From contig NC_091130.1 in NCBI RefSeq assembly GCF_040183065.1, forward strand, positions 20,414,859 to 20,478,858: a DNA stretch of 64,000 nt, written 5' to 3'. This document shows, one piece after another, positions 31,074 to 42,593 of the stretch. The position numbers and the translations under genes were made by a program. Positions within the stretch are counted from its first letter, which is position 1, and each line of letters begins with the position of its first letter. This DNA comes from Periplaneta americana (Eukaryota; Arthropoda; Insecta; Blattodea; Blattidae). The notes beneath the pieces were generated by a model. That model made no database searches. It was not told where the DNA came from and saw only the letters and a list, made by a program, of their open reading frames with translations.

Positions 31074-31149
31074 TCTGTGAATGATTGGGTAGCCAAACGG
31101 GAGCGCTCATGTACAAGTACAGCACGCCGCACCGTGAACTTTACCCGGG

Positions 31150-31372
31150 CTATGGTATGGATGATGACGATGATAAGTCAATTAATGATGGCGAAATGAG
31201 TCCGAGGTCCAACGCCGAAAGTTACCCAGCAATTCTGCTTCAATTGGTCAAGGGAAAATCTCAGAAAAAAACTCCAACTAGGTAACTTGTCCCAACCAGG
31301 ATTTGAACCCGGGCCCGCTCGTTTCACAGACAGGCGCGCTGGCCGTTACTCCACAGCTGTGGACTGATTCCA
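31150..31372 (-). mobile_element. tRNA-derived SINE (family of 16449-16704)
   Basis: Minus-strand head with GTGGAGTAACGGCCAGCGCG and B box GGGTTCAAATCCTGG. The body has CTCGGACTCATTTCGCC. Truncated at the 3' side compared with 16449-16704. No target duplication recognised. Confidence 0.75.
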
Positions 31373-31443
31373 ATGTTACGAAATATTCCCAGAATTTTGT
31401 TCAACACATTAAGCACTAAAAATCTACATATTTACGTAAAATG

Positions 31444-31445
<2 letters not shown>

Positions 31446-31495
<50 letters not shown>

Positions 31496-31506
31496 GTAAT
31501 AATAAT
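31446..31506 (+). repeat. (TAA)n microsatellite
   Basis: About 19 units with one TAG, followed by ATCATC words. Confidence 0.9.
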
Positions 31507-31773
31507 GATCATTATCATCATCATCTTAGACTGTTTCGTCTTCAGGATTTAAAACTGCTCTCTCCATCTTTTCTGTGGGCGACTTCACTCTTCCCCTTAG
31601 TTCTGTAGGCCTATTTATTATGAAGATTCGTTTCGGGAATCTGTCACTTAGGGAGGAAGCTTAGAGAAATTCTAAGAACGAGATCTTTCCAAGCTTGATG
31701 TCAAGTGCCACATAAAAGGGAAAGGAGTGATTATGTATGCAGAGTGTCCTAAAGCTAATTCATGGATGTCCAG
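31507..31773. other. Unassigned sequence
   Basis: Contains a bare CTGAAGACGAAAC (minus, about 31531-31543), a hammerhead-core-like string without stem II. Otherwise nothing. Confidence 0.35.
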
Positions 31774-31958
31774 CAGAAAACCAGGGGCGTATATTGCGGG
31801 TGTTCAAGGTGTGCGCTGGACACCCTGTAAATTCGGTAATCTCATTTTTTATTTTAAGGTGTTTTATATAATGCAGCAATAATTTTAATTTATCACAATT
31901 TAAATGCGTGGTAATCTCATTGGAAGTTGACGTATACAGTTCAAGACTAATTTTAATT

Positions 31959-32160
31959 AATTTACTTACTTACTTACAAATGGCTTTGTAAATGAACCCG
32001 AAGGTTCATTGCCGCCCTCACATAAGCCCGCCATCGGTCCCTATCCTGTGCAAGATTAATCCAGTCTCTATCATCACACCACACCTCCCTCAAATCCATT
32101 TTAATATTATCCTTCCATCTACGTCTCGGCCTCCCTAAAGGTCTTTTTCTCATTACCATT
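31959..32160 (-). mobile_element. LINE B 3' end nested in hAT
   Basis: Codes on the minus strand for [20 protein letters not shown] and [20 protein letters not shown], then the AGTAAGTAAG end. This is the best-preserved copy of the family C-terminus in the window. Confidence 0.85.
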
Positions 32161-32551
32161 TAAATATTTTAAATTCCTGCTGGTTGAATGTGCACACATC
32201 CCCAGAACGGCTTCCATTGCATAACGTAGGCAACGCTCTGCCTGACGAAGTGGGATGAGGTCTGGTCTGGTTGTCCAGCCCGGACAAAAGAACATTCCCT
32301 GTTGAGAGTTACTGCTACAATTCTCTGCGCGCGCAAGGTGGCATGGTGGGGATACTCGCTTCTCTCAAGCTCGCAGGTCGTCCTGTATACAGGCAGCTCA
32401 ACTTGTCAATAGCGTTACAAAATATTGTGTTTGACGTGTGTGTTTAATGTTTGTGTGAGTGAATTTACTGTGTTTAGGTTTTACTAGGGTTCATAGCTGT
32501 GTGCCAGCGCAGGTGAACAATTTAAATTACTTATTTATTTAATAATAGCAC

Positions 32552-32740
32552 TTGGAAATGTACACTGTAAAAGATCTTTTGCAAAAGCCAAACTCTTCTC
32601 GCCCACTAGGAGAGAAATTACATATAGTGAATAAGGGTAGACCTACCCCGCCACTTCCGAATTTAGTGCAACAGTATAAAACAAAAAGCGAACAATATAC
32701 TAGACATTTTTCTATTTCACAATATGGAAATGTACGGTAG
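32552..32740 (+). pseudogene. hAT transposase N-terminus, DUF4371-type
   Basis: Reads RPTPPLPNLVQQYKTKSEQY and TRHFSISQYGN. The YTR.F...QY pattern resembles the start of the TTF-type zinc finger in DUF4371/ZMYM1-like hAT transposases. The frame then breaks. Position inside the hAT supports this reading. Confidence 0.55.
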
Positions 32741-33193
32741 AATAGTTAGCGAGTTGTGGAACATCAAACAAGTTATTTTGCTGGCCATGGTTATTGTTTG
32801 ATCATAAACAATGCAATTTTGAATAACGTTATTTGTAGTTGCCTCCTTTTTCCGGCATTTGCAGGGCAGTCATTGAAACAAGGTGATTAATTTTTAAGAA
32901 GCTGTGGTGCGAGTACTTTGAATAATATTCAAATGTCATTTTCTTTTAATTTTATGTCATTTTTCCATTAGTTTAAGGTACATTTTAATGATCATTTTAA
33001 GTAGATTTTTAGGTCATCAACATCCGCCCCATAGTTATTAAATATAAATAATACTAAATTATATATTAAAAATGGCAGTTAATGTTGACCCGATATTTCA
33101 CTTATGCCTATAATAATTGTGCGAGATAGACCAACTATATATTTTTAACAGAACACCCACACTCCAGGTTCAGCATACGCCACTGCAGAAAAC

Positions 33194-33540
33194 CTCTTTC
33201 AACATCGGCGAAGCTTTCTTGCAATCTTATTCCTGTAAGATCCGTTCCTGGCAGATCCTTTAATGCAACCAGTTGTAGGCATGCTGGTTGCAACGAGACA
33301 GAAACTATTGGTCACGTATTGGGATTCTGCAGGAAAAGCGAGCTGCTACGTAACAACAGACATCATAGAATGAGGACAAGTATTGCAAAAGTCCTAAAAC
33401 ACCTTTGTTGGGAGGTTCATGATGAGGTTCATTGCATTTCGGACGCAGATTCCAACACGCGCGAGGACATCATAGCCATCGACAGGGTTAAGAGAAGATC
33501 CAATCATCCGCTTCTTGTGGATTCCCGCTTGTGCTGTTAA
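33194..33540 (+). pseudogene. R2-like LINE fragment, second copy
   Basis: Reads CRHAGCNETETIGHVLGFC and LLRNNRHHRMRTSIAKVLK, then HDEVHCISDADSN. Same domain as 27930-28540, clearly diverged. It abuts the hAT target duplication on the left, so the hAT probably landed in or next to it. Confidence 0.65.
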
Positions 33541-33703
33541 CCTGGTTGGGTTTTTACGAGGTTTTCCCCAACCGTAAGGCGAATATCAGATACTCTTTGG
33601 CGAATTCTCGGCCTCATCTCGTCAAATACCATCTCGCTATCACCAATTCAATCGACGCTAAATAATCTAGTAGTTGATACAGCATCGTTAAATAACCGAC
33701 TAA
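33541..33703 (+). mobile_element. SINE body fragment (family of 3579-3838)
   Basis: GGTTTTCCCCAACCGTAAGG, CGGCCTCATCTCGTCAAATA and GTTGATACAGCATCGTTAAA match the SINE body. The tRNA-like head is absent. Confidence 0.75.
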
Positions 33704-33837
33704 TAATAACTCAACTGGTCTCGCGTGAGGACTCTGACAAGTAAGATCGTAACAAAGCATTACGGCATTAGTCATCGAAGATAGACGATGATGATTGTGG
33801 TGATAATGAGAAAAATGAGAAACTAAAAGGAGAATAA

Positions 33838-34432
33838 CGGTCTTACTAACAAACCCTATATAGTTTTTATACAAGACTTATGCAGAGTTGGGACAGAAAA
33901 CGTTACTAATAAACCATGCTTAAGCAATTGATGTATAACGTCTGTAACTATACAATGAGAATTGCTTTGCAGTAGTTATATACACGAAACCCCTTGTTTA
34001 AGCGTTGTATAAAGAGAAAAAATGGCCGCCCCTCTAACAGCTGTTCGTAACGACTGTCATTTTTTTATGATGGTTGCCTAGTAACCACAGAAGAACAAAC
34101 CAAAGAGCAATGAATAATTAGAATAATATTGCTGTAGCTTGTACTCTTTGACCAAAATATAGTGTGGTAATCGATCAGAGCCAGTTGTACTATCGATACT
34201 TAAGACGGCACACTAGAGCGCTCTACCGGATGCAATAGAGAACCTCAGATATTCTATTACCTTTCGGAATGAAGTAATGACGAAACTATGACGCAGCTGT
34301 ATAACAGTTATACTGTTATACACGACGTATATAGTGATTATTAGTAAGGAATTTACACACGACTTATAAACGAGCTACTCACTGTATAAGATAGTTAAAC
34401 GTCTGTATATAGAGTTTTTATTAGTAAGACTG
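33838..34432. mobile_element. 595-bp MITE, copy B
   Basis: Inverted counterpart of 24618-25220, with ends CGGTCTTACTAACAA and, inverted, CAGTCTTACTAATAA. taa on both sides (33835-33837, 34433-34435). Good agreement along the whole length. Confidence 0.8.
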
Positions 34433-34435
34433 TAA

Positions 34436-34984
34436 ATGTTTACGCAATGGAGTCACTAGCCTTTTTGTGTGGGTCACAGTTTACGAACCACAGATGCAGG
34501 CTGCTTGCAAATGCTGGGTTCTGAAAACGTGTGCAATTACTTTCAGAAGAAAGATACGATCTCGCCGTGTACCGCGTCGGCTACCGAAGATGGTGGACTT
34601 GTAGAGACCAGACAATTTGCAAGCACGCAGGATAACATCGAACAGGTGAACAGCGTCTCCCAACGATCTGGCCCAAATTATATCATACCGATACCTGCGG
34701 CCTCAGGACTACTGCATATGGAAATGCATACTAATCCAGTACGACAGGGCTTTCCAATTGGAACTGAGACAGACAGCCAACGATATGTAACCAAAACTGT
34801 TCAACAACAACAGATATAGTAAATTTCTTCAACGGACGACGAACGAATGGTTAGTAGGAATAAAAAAATACACAAGAGCAGGATAGATTGGGCCATCGTA
34901 ACAAAAACGTGAACAGGCATTGTTTAGTGTTTTTTTTAATCCAATTTAATAAACCCTATTTCACCCTGAGGTATATTAGGGTTA
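34436..34984. other. Unassigned sequence with a 116-codon frame
   Basis: 34469-34819 (plus) opens MGHSLRTTDAGCLQMLGSEN and is moderately balanced in composition, but I recognise no domain and see no splice or repeat context. Could be chance or an unknown fragment. Confidence 0.3.
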
Positions 34985-34986
34985 TA

Positions 34987-36038
34987 CAGGGACATCATTT
35001 TATTTTCACTTCAATTTTTATTGTACCTGAGATTTTTAATGTACTTCACTCCCACTCCTTCTACTAATGAAATTCAACCCTCCTCCACACAGATCCAAGA
35101 CTTCATATACAGTCATAGTAGCCTTACGGTCATAATAAACAGTACGTTCCAAAAATATGTTCGGGTTTTCCAGTGACGAAAGAGCTTTTAATATTGAATC
35201 ATTTTCGCACAGGCACTGTCGTCCATTTGCCTGCGTCGTATCCCGGTTTCTCCCACCAGCTTTTATTCGCCAGCTAGTGGCTGGGCTGTCTTAGCTCTTT
35301 TCTGAGAACATTAATTTCTGTGAGGAACTGGACGTCTACGTAATATTATACGACTGTTTAAAATAACTTAAGTAATTAACTGTCACGTGATTTCCTCCCT
35401 CTCTACGACCCTACGACATAGGACGGACAGTAGATAGCATGTATGAGTAATTTTATCTTTTCGGATCGGGCAGAAGTGAAGATTGAATTTACAGTACGTA
35501 AGATACTCTTTTATAGAGTAGGTACAGAATTATTTCAACATGAGTTACTAGTACGAAGGACGAAACTGGTAATTGGGATTAGGTACAAAAGTCTATAATG
35601 CGTTAATTTGCACATTAGAACTGAAGCCTATATCGAAATGAACGGCCACTATTTTCAAAAATGTGTTTAAATATCCATATTATGATTATTTTTCAATTTC
35701 ACTTCATATATTGTACGCTAATGTGCTGTAGACAGTATAATATACACTGCATAATGAATACGTCCACATGGACAGCTCAGTTCATTGTTAATACTGTACT
35801 GTATTTTGATTAAACAAAAACCTAATGAAAATGATCAAACTCAAAAGCGCAATATTTCCTAGTTTACTAAATAGATGAACTACTTTCCTTCCCTCATATA
35901 CCTAGTAAAGTGATTTGTTTGTATATTACGCCAGTATCATCGAACTCCAGTCGTGGAAGGGGGTAGCAAACGGCGTTGAACCAGAGGTATAGCCAGCTTA
36001 ATATTAAAAATGTTAGTAAGAATAAAATGATGTCCCTG
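34987..36038. mobile_element. Pogo-like non-autonomous element, copy 2
   Basis: Same as 20514-21627, with CAGGGACATCATTTTATTTT ends and TA at 34985-34986 and 36039-36040. Lacks several short stretches found in copy 1 (for example the poly-C run). No transposase. Confidence 0.8.
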
Positions 36039-36040
36039 TA

Positions 36041-36721
36041 TAATAATTATTCAATAACAGATGAGTTTACTTTTTTGGAATCATGCATAATATTAACACA
36101 AAATCTTATTGGAATAATGAATAGCCCTAATATAGTGCTGATTAAATTTAATGTTAAATCTATTATACTTGTTGATGAGTCAAATACTGAAAATGAATTA
36201 CTTATCATTTTCAATTTATAATTTTTATACTAATTTTTCTTCTGTTAATAATTTAATTGGAATATACGAGAAATAATAATACAATAATAACAGAATAGCT
36301 CATTTTGTTCAGAATATAAAATACTAATATAAATTAACAATATTCTTCAAACTATTCACGATTCTACACAGGTCCACAGAATGATATTATGCGTTGTTTA
36401 TGTGAACATACTGTAGGATATCGTCCGTAGCGACCGAGGGCAGAGCGAGGCGCGGGTGACATCTATACTCCTCGCTGTACTCAACTGAAATCTACTGTTT
36501 TGGTACGAACTTCATAACAATGGTTACGAACGCCTATAACACGACGGTTTCGAGTCACGTGATATGCTTCTGAAATCTATAACACTTCATTTTAATATAG
36601 CAAGAAAAGTTCTCTTAAGTCTTCGGATAAATACACAGTGTCACAAATTATTGAATCACTGGATTTTGTAGTACGTTTACTTCATTTAAAATAACACTGA
36701 ACAGAAACACATTATATTCTA
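36041..36721. other. Unassigned sequence
   Basis: AT-rich at first, with a GC-richer part near 36415-36500. Nothing recognised. Confidence 0.35.
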
Positions 36722-37325
36722 AATGTGGCAGTAGAGCAAGTGGACAGCTTCAAATACTTGCGGTGTAGGGTACTGTAAGCAGTAACATGAAAAGTCAAAA
36801 GGAGAATAGCAATGGCAAAGGAAGCTTTTAACAGAAAAAGGAGCTCTTGTGCGGACCTCTCGGGAAAGAATTAAGAAAGAGACTAGTGAAGTGCTGTGTG
36901 TGAAGTGTGGCATTGTATGGGGCAGAAACATGGACATTACGACGAAGTGAAGAGAAGCGACTAGAAGCACCTGAAATGTGGATATGCAAAAGAATGGAGC
37001 GTGTGAAATGGACAGACAATAAGAAACCAAGCTGTGTTGGAAAGAGTGGGTGAAGAAAGACTGATGCTGAAACTGATCAGGAAGAGGAAAAGGAATTTGC
37101 TGGGTCATTGGCTGAGAAGGAACTGCCTACTGAAGGATGCATTGGAAGGAATGGTGAACGGGAGAAGAGTTCGTGGCAGGAGAAGATATCAGATGATAGA
37201 CTACATTAAGATATACGATCATATGCGGAGAGTAAGAGGACGGCAGAAAATAGGAAATACTGGAGAATGCTGGGTTTGCAACGAATGACCTGCCCTTGGG
37301 CAGAACACTATGAATGAATGAAATT
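36722..37325 (+). mobile_element. LINE C copy, C-terminal region and 3' end
   Basis: Codes in several frames for a post-RT region, the best piece being 37034-37288: MLERVGEERLMLKLIRKRKR, LGHWLRRNCLLKDALEGMVN and GRRRYQMIDYIKIY. It ends CTATGAATGAATG. Minus-strand frames over the same bases are shadows. No RT palm. Confidence 0.8.
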
Positions 37326-38262
37326 AATATCATTCGGCGAATCATTAAAATACCAGTTATCATGTTATGAGCTCCGTTAGCTGCCCCAGACTGTGAAGTT
37401 ACTTCTTAGGGGATTGCCGTTGGACAACCTTGCAGTATGATATGATAATGACATGTGCGCACGTGTCTTTTTTAAATTAGTGTAACTGGTCATGTTCTTA
37501 CACTCGTTTCAAGAAATATCTTAAACGACAATTAATTCCTCGGCATGGTGCATAATACGGTATTATTTAAATGTACCGTGACATTTCTTATCCACTTCCA
37601 GTCATTCGCGTTAATTTGTAGAACGCGCATTAACTACAGCCATGCACTCACAAATAAAGCAACATAGCCTACAGACACAGTTCTGAATAGACTCGATTAG
37701 GAACGGAACTACTTGTAATTGTGGTGTAGAAACTGAAACAGATACTAAGACTGCAAACATGGGTAAGTAAATCGGATGGAGCCTGTGGAAAAGTATTTTT
37801 TTTTTTAAGTTTTTATTCTTTATACAGTAAACTGTCGTTATAACGAACGCCAATAAAACGAAATTATTTTGTCTCCTGTTTCCTCCCCACACAATATAAT
37901 TTTAAAATATCCTAATGAAGTCTTACCCTTTCTTATGGCTTTTGATTTTCTTCATTTCTCTTTTATTTATTTACTTCACTTTCACTTTCTTTCGTTTTCA
38001 TAATTCCCTTTACTATTACTTCTTACCTCTTCATTTTGCTTGTTTATATCATTGCCAATCTATTTTTCTTATTCGCGCCTCTGTTTTTTTATGGTTGCTC
38101 CTCCTTTCTATTAATTTGTGTTCCTTCCTAATTTTCCTTCAACTTCCTTTCCTTTTTCCTTCTTCTTATATTCCTTTATTATATTTTATTTTTCTTCCTA
38201 CCTTACAGCTTTATGCCTCTTCCCTCTTTCATTTCTTTGTCAACTAAATTCAATGACAATTA
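37326..38262. other. Unassigned; pyrimidine-rich at the right
   Basis: Nothing recognised to about 37910. From 37910 to 38250 the plus strand is rich in T and C (ttccttctt words), which produces a hydrophobic-looking frame (37915-38247) that I regard as an artefact. Confidence 0.4.
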
Positions 38263-39248
38263 TCTATACTAATAATAAATCTGTAGCCGAAATTTTTCTG
38301 GTAATTTTCGATTTTCCAAAAATAATTGGTCCTAACATATATAATTAATCACCCTGAAACCGAAAATCGCTTTTTTGAAATTTTTGTTGTATGTCTGTCT
38401 GTCTGTCTGTCTGGATGTTTGTTACCTTTTCACGCGATAATGGCTGAACGGATTTCGATGAAAATTGGAATATAAATTAAGTCCGTTGTAACTTAGATTT
38501 TAGGCTATATGACATTCAAAATACATTATTTAAAAGGGGGGTTATAAGAGGGCCTGAATTAAATAAATCAAAATATCTCGCTTATTATTGATTTTTGTGA
38601 AAAATGTTACATAACAAATGTTTCTTTAAAAATAATTTCCGATAAGTTTTATTCTACACAAAAGTTTGATAGGACCGATATTTAATGAGATAAATGAGTT
38701 TTAAAATTAAAATAACTGCCATCTAAGGCTGTGTAATGAATTAAAAAACAAATGACTTCGTCTATAAGGGGTCTTGGACAGCAACAATCGAAAGCTATGA
38801 AAGATAGCCTACAGATAATGTTTCTGTGTTTGTATGAAGTAATATCGGAAGCTAAATTAACCGATTTGTATAATTAATTATTAATTCACCATTGGAAAGT
38901 GTAGTTTCTCTAGATGGACATAATGCTATACTGTTATTACAGTAACTTCTGAGTGAATCGAGGACAGGTAAGATTAAAATAGCTTCTTATGCACAGAAAA
39001 CTTGATAGGCTATTCTGTACATTCGTTTCCTGTATTTCCTAAAATAATTTTTATGACCAAATGTGTGGTCTCTGGATCAAAATGATCGCATTTTAATTAT
39101 GCAAATACAATTTAAATTAAGTAACATAATAAACTATTTATCCTTCTATCAAACACGAATGTTCCCTGGATCAAATGTCCTATTTTAATTAAGTAATTAC
39201 TTTATATTTATTTCTAACGGGTGCAGCGGAGCGCACGGGTACGGCTAG
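38263..39248 (+). mobile_element. Non-autonomous Helitron
   Basis: Starts TCTATACTAATAATAAATCT and ends in a hairpin GTGCAGCGGAGCGCAC, a short spacer and CTAG, inserted between A and T (tta | TC ... CTAG | tac). These are the standard Helitron termini; they leave no target duplication. A TGTC run (about 38391-38412) and the CTGAACGGATTTCGATGAAA block are inside. No Rep/helicase coding, so it would need a partner element. Confidence 0.85.
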
Positions 39249-39288
39249 TACTAAAAATAAGTTTCATTTGGATCCCAGTTAAATACAT

Positions 39289-39932
39289 TTATGCTCGACC
39301 ATGCCGAAAAGTAGTAATTATACACCTGGTAGTAGCCCTTTAATGGACCTTATTAAAGTATACCTATTCATTATAATTCAGTTATTCAGCCAATGAGAAA
39401 TCACCATTGTACCATTATAAAACCGCAAGTATCGATTATTCTCGAATATGCACTCGAAAGACAATTAGCGAAAAGTCACGGAGGCTGGAAATCCAACACT
39501 GTCGCAGAAGGTTATGTTCTGTTACTATAATAATTAGTGTTAACTGTAAATAATATTCAAATATATTCAATTTGTCATCTCGTTTTTCAATTCTAAATCA
39601 ATTTCCAGGTTATATCAAGCCTAATGTTCATGTTATTCGCTAAATTATATCAAGGTCAATGACATTCGGAAAAAATCAATACTTTCGCTTCTGCGCACAT
39701 CTCACATTTCAGGTCAGTTCCGCTCTTCACTTACATAACCATAACATGAATACTTATGAATAATTTCAAGTTAGAAATATGGTCGAGCATAAAAAGTGGT
39801 ATGAAACTTGCCTATAATGGTAATTAAGACGCTCGCATGAAAATTATGAAACTCGCTTGCGCTCGTTTCATAAACAAACGTGCTCGCGTCTTAATTACTA
39901 CCATTAGAGGCTCGTTGCATAATGTACTATTT
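39289..39932 (+). repeat. 640-bp dispersed repeat, copy 2
   Basis: Starts TTATGCTCGACCATGCCGAA and ends GCATAATGTACTATT. Has CAGCCAATGAG then CATTATAAAACC about 20 bp later, a CCAAT/TATA arrangement. An inverted match to the start (ATGGTCGAGCAT) lies at about 39780. The last 130 bp fold into hairpins (ATTATGAAAC...GTTTCATAA, TAATTAAGACGC...GCGTCTTAATTA). Confidence 0.75.
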
Positions 39933-40588
39933 AATTACACGATATATGACAATGTTTTCAGAAAATTAAAATTTTAGCATTTTTTACATACCTGTAGTCT
40001 ATGTAGTTTTACATACAAAATACAATGACGAAAAAAAAACAGATTTTTTAAAAACAAATTACACTCAATTTATCTTACTTTTTATTGACCATGTTGTCTA
40101 TTTCAGTTACCCTAAGTCTGGTATCTTAACTTTTCAAGAAAGACAAAATCGGGAAGCGACGAACAGAATAAAAATTAAAAGTGCCTTCAAACACTTACCG
40201 AGGTTGGATCCTGTAGAATGATGATGATGTCACCACGGAACACAGCATCAATCGATTATTGATGATAGGTGCCCGGAGGATCATCAGTCAGGTGGGAATA
40301 ACATGGAACAAAAAGCAACAACCAGATGCAAATTAGATAACAGACATTTCTCAACAACAGCCAAGGACATCCAGACGTTTGACACCTTCATCCCCATTAC
40401 AGACACGTGGCACATATTTACCCTATTTGAAACCCAAGTTCTTGTTCTCGGCAGGTCCGTCGACTCTATGAGTGCAGTCATCCAAGTTTAAGAGAAAGAG
40501 GAAACTCAAATTTAGGTGTCACAACGTCCCACATCCTTGATATACACAAATTTAATTCGATTCATGACATACATTACAGTCATTTGGC
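39933..40588. other. Unassigned sequence
   Basis: A pair of overlapping frames at 40284-40491 has no recognised similarity. Nothing else noted. Confidence 0.35.
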
Positions 40589-41395
40589 ATAACTTACTTA
40601 CTTATGGCTTTTAAGGAACCGGAGGTTCACTGCCGCTCTCACATAAGCCCGCCATTGGTCCCTATATTGAGCAAGATTAATCCAGTCTCTACAATCACAC
40701 CCCACCTCCCTCAAATCCATTTTAATATTATCCTCCCACCTACGTCTCGGCATTCCCAAAAGTCTTTTTCCCTCCGGCCTCCCAACTAACACTCTATATG
40801 CATTTCAGAATTAACCCATACATGCTACGTGCCCTATCCATCTCAAACGTCTGGATTTAATGTTTCTAATTATGTCAGGTGAAGAATACAATGCGTGCAG
40901 TTCTGCGCTGTGTAACTTTCTCCAGTCTCCTGTAACTTCATCCCTCTTAGCCCTATATTTTTTTCTAAGCACCTTATTCTCAAACACCCTTAACCTCTGA
41001 TCCTCTCTCAAAGTGAGAGTCCAAGTTTCACAACCATACAGAAGAACCGGTAATAGCTATAACTATTCTATAAATTGTAACTTTAAAACTTTTTGACAGC
41101 AGTCTGGATGACAAAAACTTCTCAACCGAATAATAACAGGCATTTCCCATATTTATTCTGCGTTTAATTTCCTTTATATTTGTTACTGTTGCTCCAAGAC
41201 ATTTGAATTTTTCCACCTCTTCCAAGGATAAATCTCTAATATTTTCATTTCGTACAATATTCTGGTCACGAAACATAATCATTTTTCGGGATTTACTTCC
41301 AAACCTATCGCTTTACTTGCTTCAAGTAAAATTTCCGTATTTTCCCTAATCGTTTGTGGATTGTCTCCTAACATATTCAATAATTAACAATAATT
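40589..41395 (-). mobile_element. LINE B copy, 3' part
   Basis: Minus strand: the end with AAGTAAGTAAG, the [16 protein letters not shown] block (40598-40792), VLRKKYRAKRDEVTGDWRKL (40811-41011) and [11 protein letters not shown] (about 41190). Upstream it continues to a [12 protein letters not shown]-like piece and stops before YADD. Frameshifts near 40800 and 41030. Confidence 0.85.
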
Positions 41396-41397
41396 AT

Positions 41398-41632
41398 GCC
41401 ACGGAAGTAGCATAGGCCGCAAGAAGTTCAATGTGGGATCAAGTTTTGCTTAAGACTTGAGTTGATTATCTGGTTAGATTTTTGCAGAGATTTTTTTTCC
41501 AGCTGTAAGGCAAATATCAGGTAACCACATAGTGAATTCTAAAACTCAGGTAGCCGAATACCATTTCATTATCTCCAATTTTCACCGACCTTGCAGTTGA
41601 TGTAGCGTCGTTAAAGAACCGATTATAATCAG
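41398..41632 (+). mobile_element. Diverged SINE body
   Basis: GATTATCTGGTTAGATTTTT, TAAGGCAAATATCAGGTAA and GTTGATGTAGCGTCGTTAAA match the SINE family of 3579-3838 at low identity. The head is not recognisable. Confidence 0.55.
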
Positions 41633-41999
41633 TTAATTAGTGGTAGCATATCGATGGCTAAGAACTGATACTTCATATGTACAAAAATGATCATTTAGTT
41701 TTTAACTACATTATTACTTAGAATAACTACATTTTTTTCATAGTTTTCTGCCAAAGAGCAGACCCAGTATTCTCCAATATATTCCTATTTTCCGCCTTTC
41801 CCTTAGTCGCCGCATATGATCCATATTATTACAGTATGTTCACAAAATTGGACAGTTAACTAATATTTTGTCCTGGAGTAGAAGATCTTACAAAACTGTA
41901 ACTTACATAAAAAGTTAATCTATTTTGAGAGAAATTAATTTTTAAAACAGTTTTTTGATTCAACCTGCAAATTCACAGATACGAGGTGTCACTTATTAC
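41633..41999. other. Unassigned sequence
   Basis: AT-rich, nothing recognised. A short decayed LINE C word (catatgatccatattat, about 41813) may be chance. Confidence 0.35.
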
Positions 42000-42593
42000 A
42001 AGCAAACCTTCTGATGGGGGCAGATAAAGTTAAATTTTTTTCTTCCACCATGATAATAATGTCAAAAGAAGTGCTTATACAAATTTTGGCCACTCGATCG
42101 CAATTAAGAGGCCATCTAGAAAGTGATTTTCCCTGGGGCCAATTATAGAAAAAAACACAATTGCATGGACATATTTATTGAAACAGATAGAGAAATTGTT
42201 GCGCTATTTGTCAACATATCCCCCACTGCAATTGAGAAATTTGTCATACCATGGGATCAATTTTTGTGTTGTAGAAGTCAGCCGCCTCAGATCAGAACCA
42301 GCGTTTGACAGCCGTCTGCATCTCTCTGTCGATCCCATGATATGAGAAAGGTCTCAATTCCGATGACAAATATGTTGAAAAATAGCTTAACAACTGCTGT
42401 GTCTGTTTCAATAAAATTTTCCAATGAAACTGTGTTTTTTTTTCTGTTAACGGCTCCTGGCGAACTTATTTTTTAAGGCCCTCGTAATTGCGGTCGAGTG
42501 GTCAAAATTTGTATAAACACTTCTTTTGACATTATTAACAAGAAGGAAGAAAAAAACTTAACTTTTTTATCTGCCCCATCAGAACGTTTGCTT
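42000..42593. mobile_element. Inverted pair of mariner 3' ends
   Basis: The arms 42000-42262 and 42333-42593 are inverted copies beginning AAGCAAAC[C/G]TTCTGATGGGG. Each arm codes outward for a mariner-type transposase C-terminus. Left arm, minus strand: WYDKFLNCSGGYVDK then stop. Right arm, plus strand: YEKGLNSDDKYVEK then stop. The centre (42263-42332) continues transposase-like codons on the minus strand (RLSNAGSDLRRLTSTTQKL). No clear target duplication. Confidence 0.75.

Larger units (their letters stand above)
29482..31077 (+). mobile_element. Jockey-like LINE 3' part, interrupted by a MITE
   Basis: RT C-terminal coding at 29482-29712 and 30294-30761, a 3' UTR with CCCTGGTAGAGGGG and GGCCTTATCTCTACTAG, and a long AAAT tail. 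The 582-bp insertion at 29713-30294 splits KKIL from VMAHFDYCDF. Related copy on the minus strand at 43840-45119. Upstream RT blocks including YADD are lost. Confidence 0.85.
31782..33185 (+). mobile_element. hAT element with perfect 8-bp target duplication
   Basis: CAGAAAAC is duplicated exactly at 31774-31781 and 33186-33193. Ends CAGGGGCGTAT and, inverted, CAGTGGCGTAT are typical hAT termini. Inside are a LINE B fragment (31959-32160, minus) and a short transposase N-terminus (32552-32740). The catalytic RNase H fold and the dimerisation region are absent, so it is non-autonomous. Confidence 0.9.

Noticed and set aside
31531-31543. Third hammerhead core (CTGAAGACGAAAC, minus)
   Set aside because: No bases for stem II between CTGAAGA and GAAA, and no stem I partner.
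34469-34819. 116-codon frame as a host gene
   Set aside because: Balanced composition but no domain, splice site or homologous copy; kept only as unassigned sequence.
36719-37108. 129-codon minus-strand frame
   Set aside because: Antisense shadow of the LINE C C-terminal region on the plus strand.
37915-38247. 110-codon hydrophobic frame, possible membrane protein
   Set aside because: Lies in a T/C-rich stretch whose composition alone yields F, L and S; a second shifted frame is also open.
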